A stretch of 25,012 bases of DNA, from IMG/VR virus record IMGVR_UViG_3300010883_018869, positions 1-25,012 of that record; one strand, written 5' to 3'. This document shows positions 23,252 to 25,012 of the stretch, in pieces (the first letter of the stretch is position 1; each line of letters starts with the position of its first letter). Position numbers and translations under genes: made by a program. The DNA comes from a virus. The notes under the pieces were generated by a model, which worked only from the letters and a program-made list of their open reading frames with translations, ran no database searches and was not told the DNA's origin.

Positions 23252-23337
23252 TTTTTTCCCCTGAACAACGAGGTGCTTGTCACCTGAGTAACTTGGGACT
23301 AGATCCCATGAGGCAAAAATGAAAGGAAACGTCTAAT
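23252..23337 (+). promoter_or_regulatory. Structured 5' leader of the capsid gene
   Basis: This 86-base gap holds two small hairpins: AGGTG/CACCT with a 5-base loop (23271-23285) and TGGGA/TCCCA with a 5-base loop (23294-23308). An AAAGGA Shine-Dalgarno sequence at 23322-23327 lies 10 bases before ATG 23338. No TAAATA box sits next to this start. The hairpins could set mRNA stability, translation or ribosome access. I do not match it to a known riboswitch. Confidence 0.55.
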
Positions 23338-24855
23338 ATGAATAAACCACAATCATTTATCGATAGAGATAGAGCAGATACACTTCTAGAGAAGTGGGCA
23401 CCTGTTCTTGAATATTCTTCTGATAGTGTTAAGCCCATCGAAGACGATCATACCCGTTTGAATACCGCCATTCTTCTTGAGAACCAAGAACGATGGTGTA
23501 TTGAAGAGGGTTCCTCTGTAGGTGGAGGTTCTTTCGGAAAAGGTGCTAGTATGTCGAGTCTTTATAACCCGACAGACGGCACTATCAATTCCGGAGACAA
23601 CTACGCTGCAGGAGACGCTCGTCTTCCTAAGGTACTTATCCCAATGATACGTCGTACGTTCCCTGAGCTCATTACTAATGAGATCGTTGGTGTTCAGCCT
23701 ATGTCAGGTCCTGTTGGACTTGCATTCGCTCTTCGATATGCTTATCAAGCCGATTACTTAGGTAACGGTACTGATGGCACGAACGCCGGCAAGTCAACCA
23801 CTGGTCCTGGTACGCCTCCAAACACTCCTGACGGAGCTGATGGGGCGACACGAGGAACTTATACTGGTGTTGACGGTCTTAATGCAGATGAGCTTGGTTA
23901 CCAACTCCTTGATACACGTTTTACCGGTGCTTCGTCATACAGCTTGTCTGGTGATGACTCTAACTGGTCATTCGCTGATCAAGATCAAGGTGTTGCACAG
24001 ATCCTATCCGCTTTTGAGATTACTGGAAACATTCCTCAGGTCGAGGTTAAGTTCGAGAAGACCGCTGTTGAGGCTGGCACACGCCGCCTTGGCGCACGTT
24101 GGTCCGTCGAACTTGAGCAAGATCTTAAGAACATGAACGGAATCGATATCGATGCTGAAATTACGAATGCTATGTCATACGAAATTCAAGCTGAGATCGA
24201 CCGTGAAATGCTCATGAGAATGATTCAGTCAGCTCTTAATGCTGGAATTAATAAAGGATTCTCCTTCTGGTCACCTGCTTCTGCAGATGGTCGTTGGTTA
24301 GTAGAACGTAATAGAGACTTCTATCAGCGTCTTATCATCGAAGCCAATCGTATCGCCGTGCGCAACAGACGTGGTGCTGCAAACTTTATTGTTTGTACAC
24401 CTCGTGTAGCTGCTATCCTTGAGATGCTCCCTGAATTTCAGTGGGTACCAGTTCAAGGTGATGTAAATACACAGCCTGTTGGCATTGCAAAGGTTGGCTC
24501 ACTCGGTGGGAGATTCAGCGTTTACCGTGATACCCGTACAGAGGTTCAGAATTCCAGTATATACGACGAGCAAACATACACATCGAATGGTGCAGCAATC
24601 ACCACTTCAATTGAGTATGCACTGCTTGGCTATAAGGGACCTGAATTCTACGATACAGGTATCATCTATTGTCCTTACATTCCTGTCATGGTACAGAGAA
24701 CTATTGGTCCTAACGACTTCGCACCACGTGTTGGCTTGCTTACTCGTTATGGTGTTGTTGACAACATCTTCGGAGCAAATCTCTATTATCATGTCATACT
24801 TGTTCAGGGACTTGGTACTGCGTTCACTCCAGCTTCTCAGTCAGTATACTTCTAA
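23338..24855 (+). CDS. 23: Major capsid protein gp23
   Basis: A 505-residue T4-type major capsid protein, close to T4 gp23 (521). The region PKVLIPMIRRTFPELITNEIVGVQPMSGPVGLAFALRY (about 99-136) is diagnostic, followed by RRLGARWSVELEQDLKNMNGIDIDAE (about 249-274) and RRGAANFIVCTP (about 344-355). The N-terminal propeptide has an IEE-G site (Ile55-Glu57, Gly58) matching the gp21 (I/L)xE rule, so the mature protein probably starts at Gly58. Codon use is unlike neighbours: Arg is mostly CGT/CGC rather than AGA, and C-ending codons are common, fitting very high expression. A gp31-like chaperonin at 13678 is the expected folding partner. Confidence 0.96.
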   Translation: MNKPQSFIDRDRADTLLEKWAPVLEYSSDSVKPIEDDHTRLNTAILLENQERWCIEEGSSVGGGSFGKGASMSSLYNPTDGTINSGDNYAAGDARLPKVLIPMIRRTFPELITNEIVGVQPMSGPVGLAFALRYAYQADYLGNGTDGTNAGKSTTGPGTPPNTPDGADGATRGTYTGVDGLNADELGYQLLDTRFTGASSYSLSGDDSNWSFADQDQGVAQILSAFEITGNIPQVEVKFEKTAVEAGTRRLGARWSVELEQDLKNMNGIDIDAEITNAMSYEIQAEIDREMLMRMIQSALNAGINKGFSFWSPASADGRWLVERNRDFYQRLIIEANRIAVRNRRGAANFIVCTPRVAAILEMLPEFQWVPVQGDVNTQPVGIAKVGSLGGRFSVYRDTRTEVQNSSIYDEQTYTSNGAAITTSIEYALLGYKGPEFYDTGIIYCPYIPVMVQRTIGPNDFAPRVGLLTRYGVVDNIFGANLYYHVILVQGLGTAFTPASQSVYF

Positions 24856-24899
24856 TAGTACATCGCTGACTAAGCAGCAGTCGAGAGACAAATCACAAA

Positions 24900-24928
24900 C
24901 AGCAGAGCGAAAGCTCTGCTGTTTTTTT
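24900..24928 (+). terminator. Strong intrinsic terminator after gp23
   Basis: CAGCAGAGC (24900-24908) and GCTCTGCTG (24913-24921) form a 9-bp perfect stem closed by a GAAA tetraloop, followed by seven T (24922-24928); the AAA before and TTT after can lengthen the stem. It ends transcription of the head operon 45 bases after the gp23 stop. Confidence 0.93.
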
Positions 24929-24960
24929 GTTTTCCTCTGTAATTATTTTTATAAACAGAC

Positions 24961-24966
24961 TAAATA
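24961..24966 (+). promoter_or_regulatory. TAAATA box of the last gene
   Basis: CAGAC, TAAATA, TTAAT, ATG 24972. It is identical through CAGACTAAATA to the minus-strand box at 19847, and it comes after the terminator, so it must start a new transcript. Confidence 0.65.
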
Positions 24967-24971
24967 TTAAT

Positions 24972-25012
24972 ATGTCATTCAATTTATCATCGTTCGATAC
25001 TGGTCTTTATAA
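24972..25012 (+). CDS. 5' end of the next gene, cut by the window end
   Basis: An ATG 5 bases after a TAAATA box opens a frame reading MSFNLSSFDTGLY up to the window end. By T4 gene order a vertex, sheath or tube gene could follow, but thirteen residues are too few to tell. Confidence 0.6.
   Translation, partial: MSFNLSSFDTGLY

Noticed and set aside
23271-23335. Possible hammerhead ribozyme or glutamine riboswitch in the gp23 leader (GAAAC/GTC and GGAAACG-like pieces)
   Set aside because: The CUGANGA core and the required paired stems are not present in the right order; only two simple hairpins can be supported.
24479-24970. 163-residue + strand open frame over the end of gp23
   Set aside because: It is a shadow of gp23 in another frame, runs through the terminator, and has a composition unlike a folded protein.
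1-25012. tRNA genes, CRISPR arrays, insertion sequences
   Set aside because: I saw no tRNA-like fold in the short gaps, no regularly spaced direct repeats, and no transposase or integrase gene.

Overview
The window is a piece of an AT-rich, T4-like contractile-tailed phage (myovirus). Protein matches to T4 gp62, gp31, gp15, gp20, gp13, gp4, gp21, gp67, gp22 and gp23 are recognisable by eye, so the identity as a T4-type virus is firm. The host is not shown. The low GC, very short gene spacing and a large sugar cassette are features familiar from marine T4-like phages of Pelagibacter and cyanobacteria, but no photosynthesis gene or other host marker lies here.

Region 1 (1 to about 12698, all + strand) is a block of about 18 surface-sugar genes. 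Most neighbours overlap by 1 to 47 bases or abut within about 3 bases. In order: an unrecognised partial gene; a small helical protein; an RmlC-like 3,5-epimerase; an NAD-dependent epimerase/dehydratase; a B12-binding radical SAM enzyme; a two-gene miniature thiamine-diphosphate enzyme; a ColD-type PMP-dependent sugar 3-dehydratase with His where aminotransferases have Lys; two GT-A-like glycosyltransferases; an HldE-type sugar kinase; an exostosin-like glycosyltransferase; a radical SAM/SPASM enzyme; a very short SDR; adenine phosphoribosyltransferase; a mannose-6-phosphate isomerase-type cupin; an HldE-type nucleotidyltransferase; and a HAD phosphatase. Together they look like a pathway that makes and transfers an unusual, perhaps branched, deoxysugar, plus part of a nucleotide-heptose-like route.

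Region 2 (12718-16443) holds a DUF366-like protein, the clamp-loader small subunit (gp62-like), a GroES-like co-chaperonin (gp31-like), two small proteins and a Rad3/DinG-type helicase. Region 3 (16457-24855) is the head and neck module: gp15-like, portal gp20, a lone minus-strand putative virion protein, neck gp13, head-completion nuclease gp4, protease gp21, a 48-residue gp67-like core protein, scaffold gp22 and major capsid gp23. A strong intrinsic terminator follows gp23, and a new gene starts at 24972.

The most striking non-coding signal is a TAAATA box placed exactly 5 bases before the start codon of six separate genes on both strands, with TATAAT/TATACT at the same spacing before two more. 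It resembles the T4 late promoter (TATAAATA). At this spacing transcription would begin at the start codon, so these genes are predicted to make leaderless mRNAs. The capsid gene differs: it has a structured leader with two hairpins, a clear Shine-Dalgarno sequence and distinct codon use. A 23-base near-perfect palindrome sits on the promoter-like box of the helicase gene.
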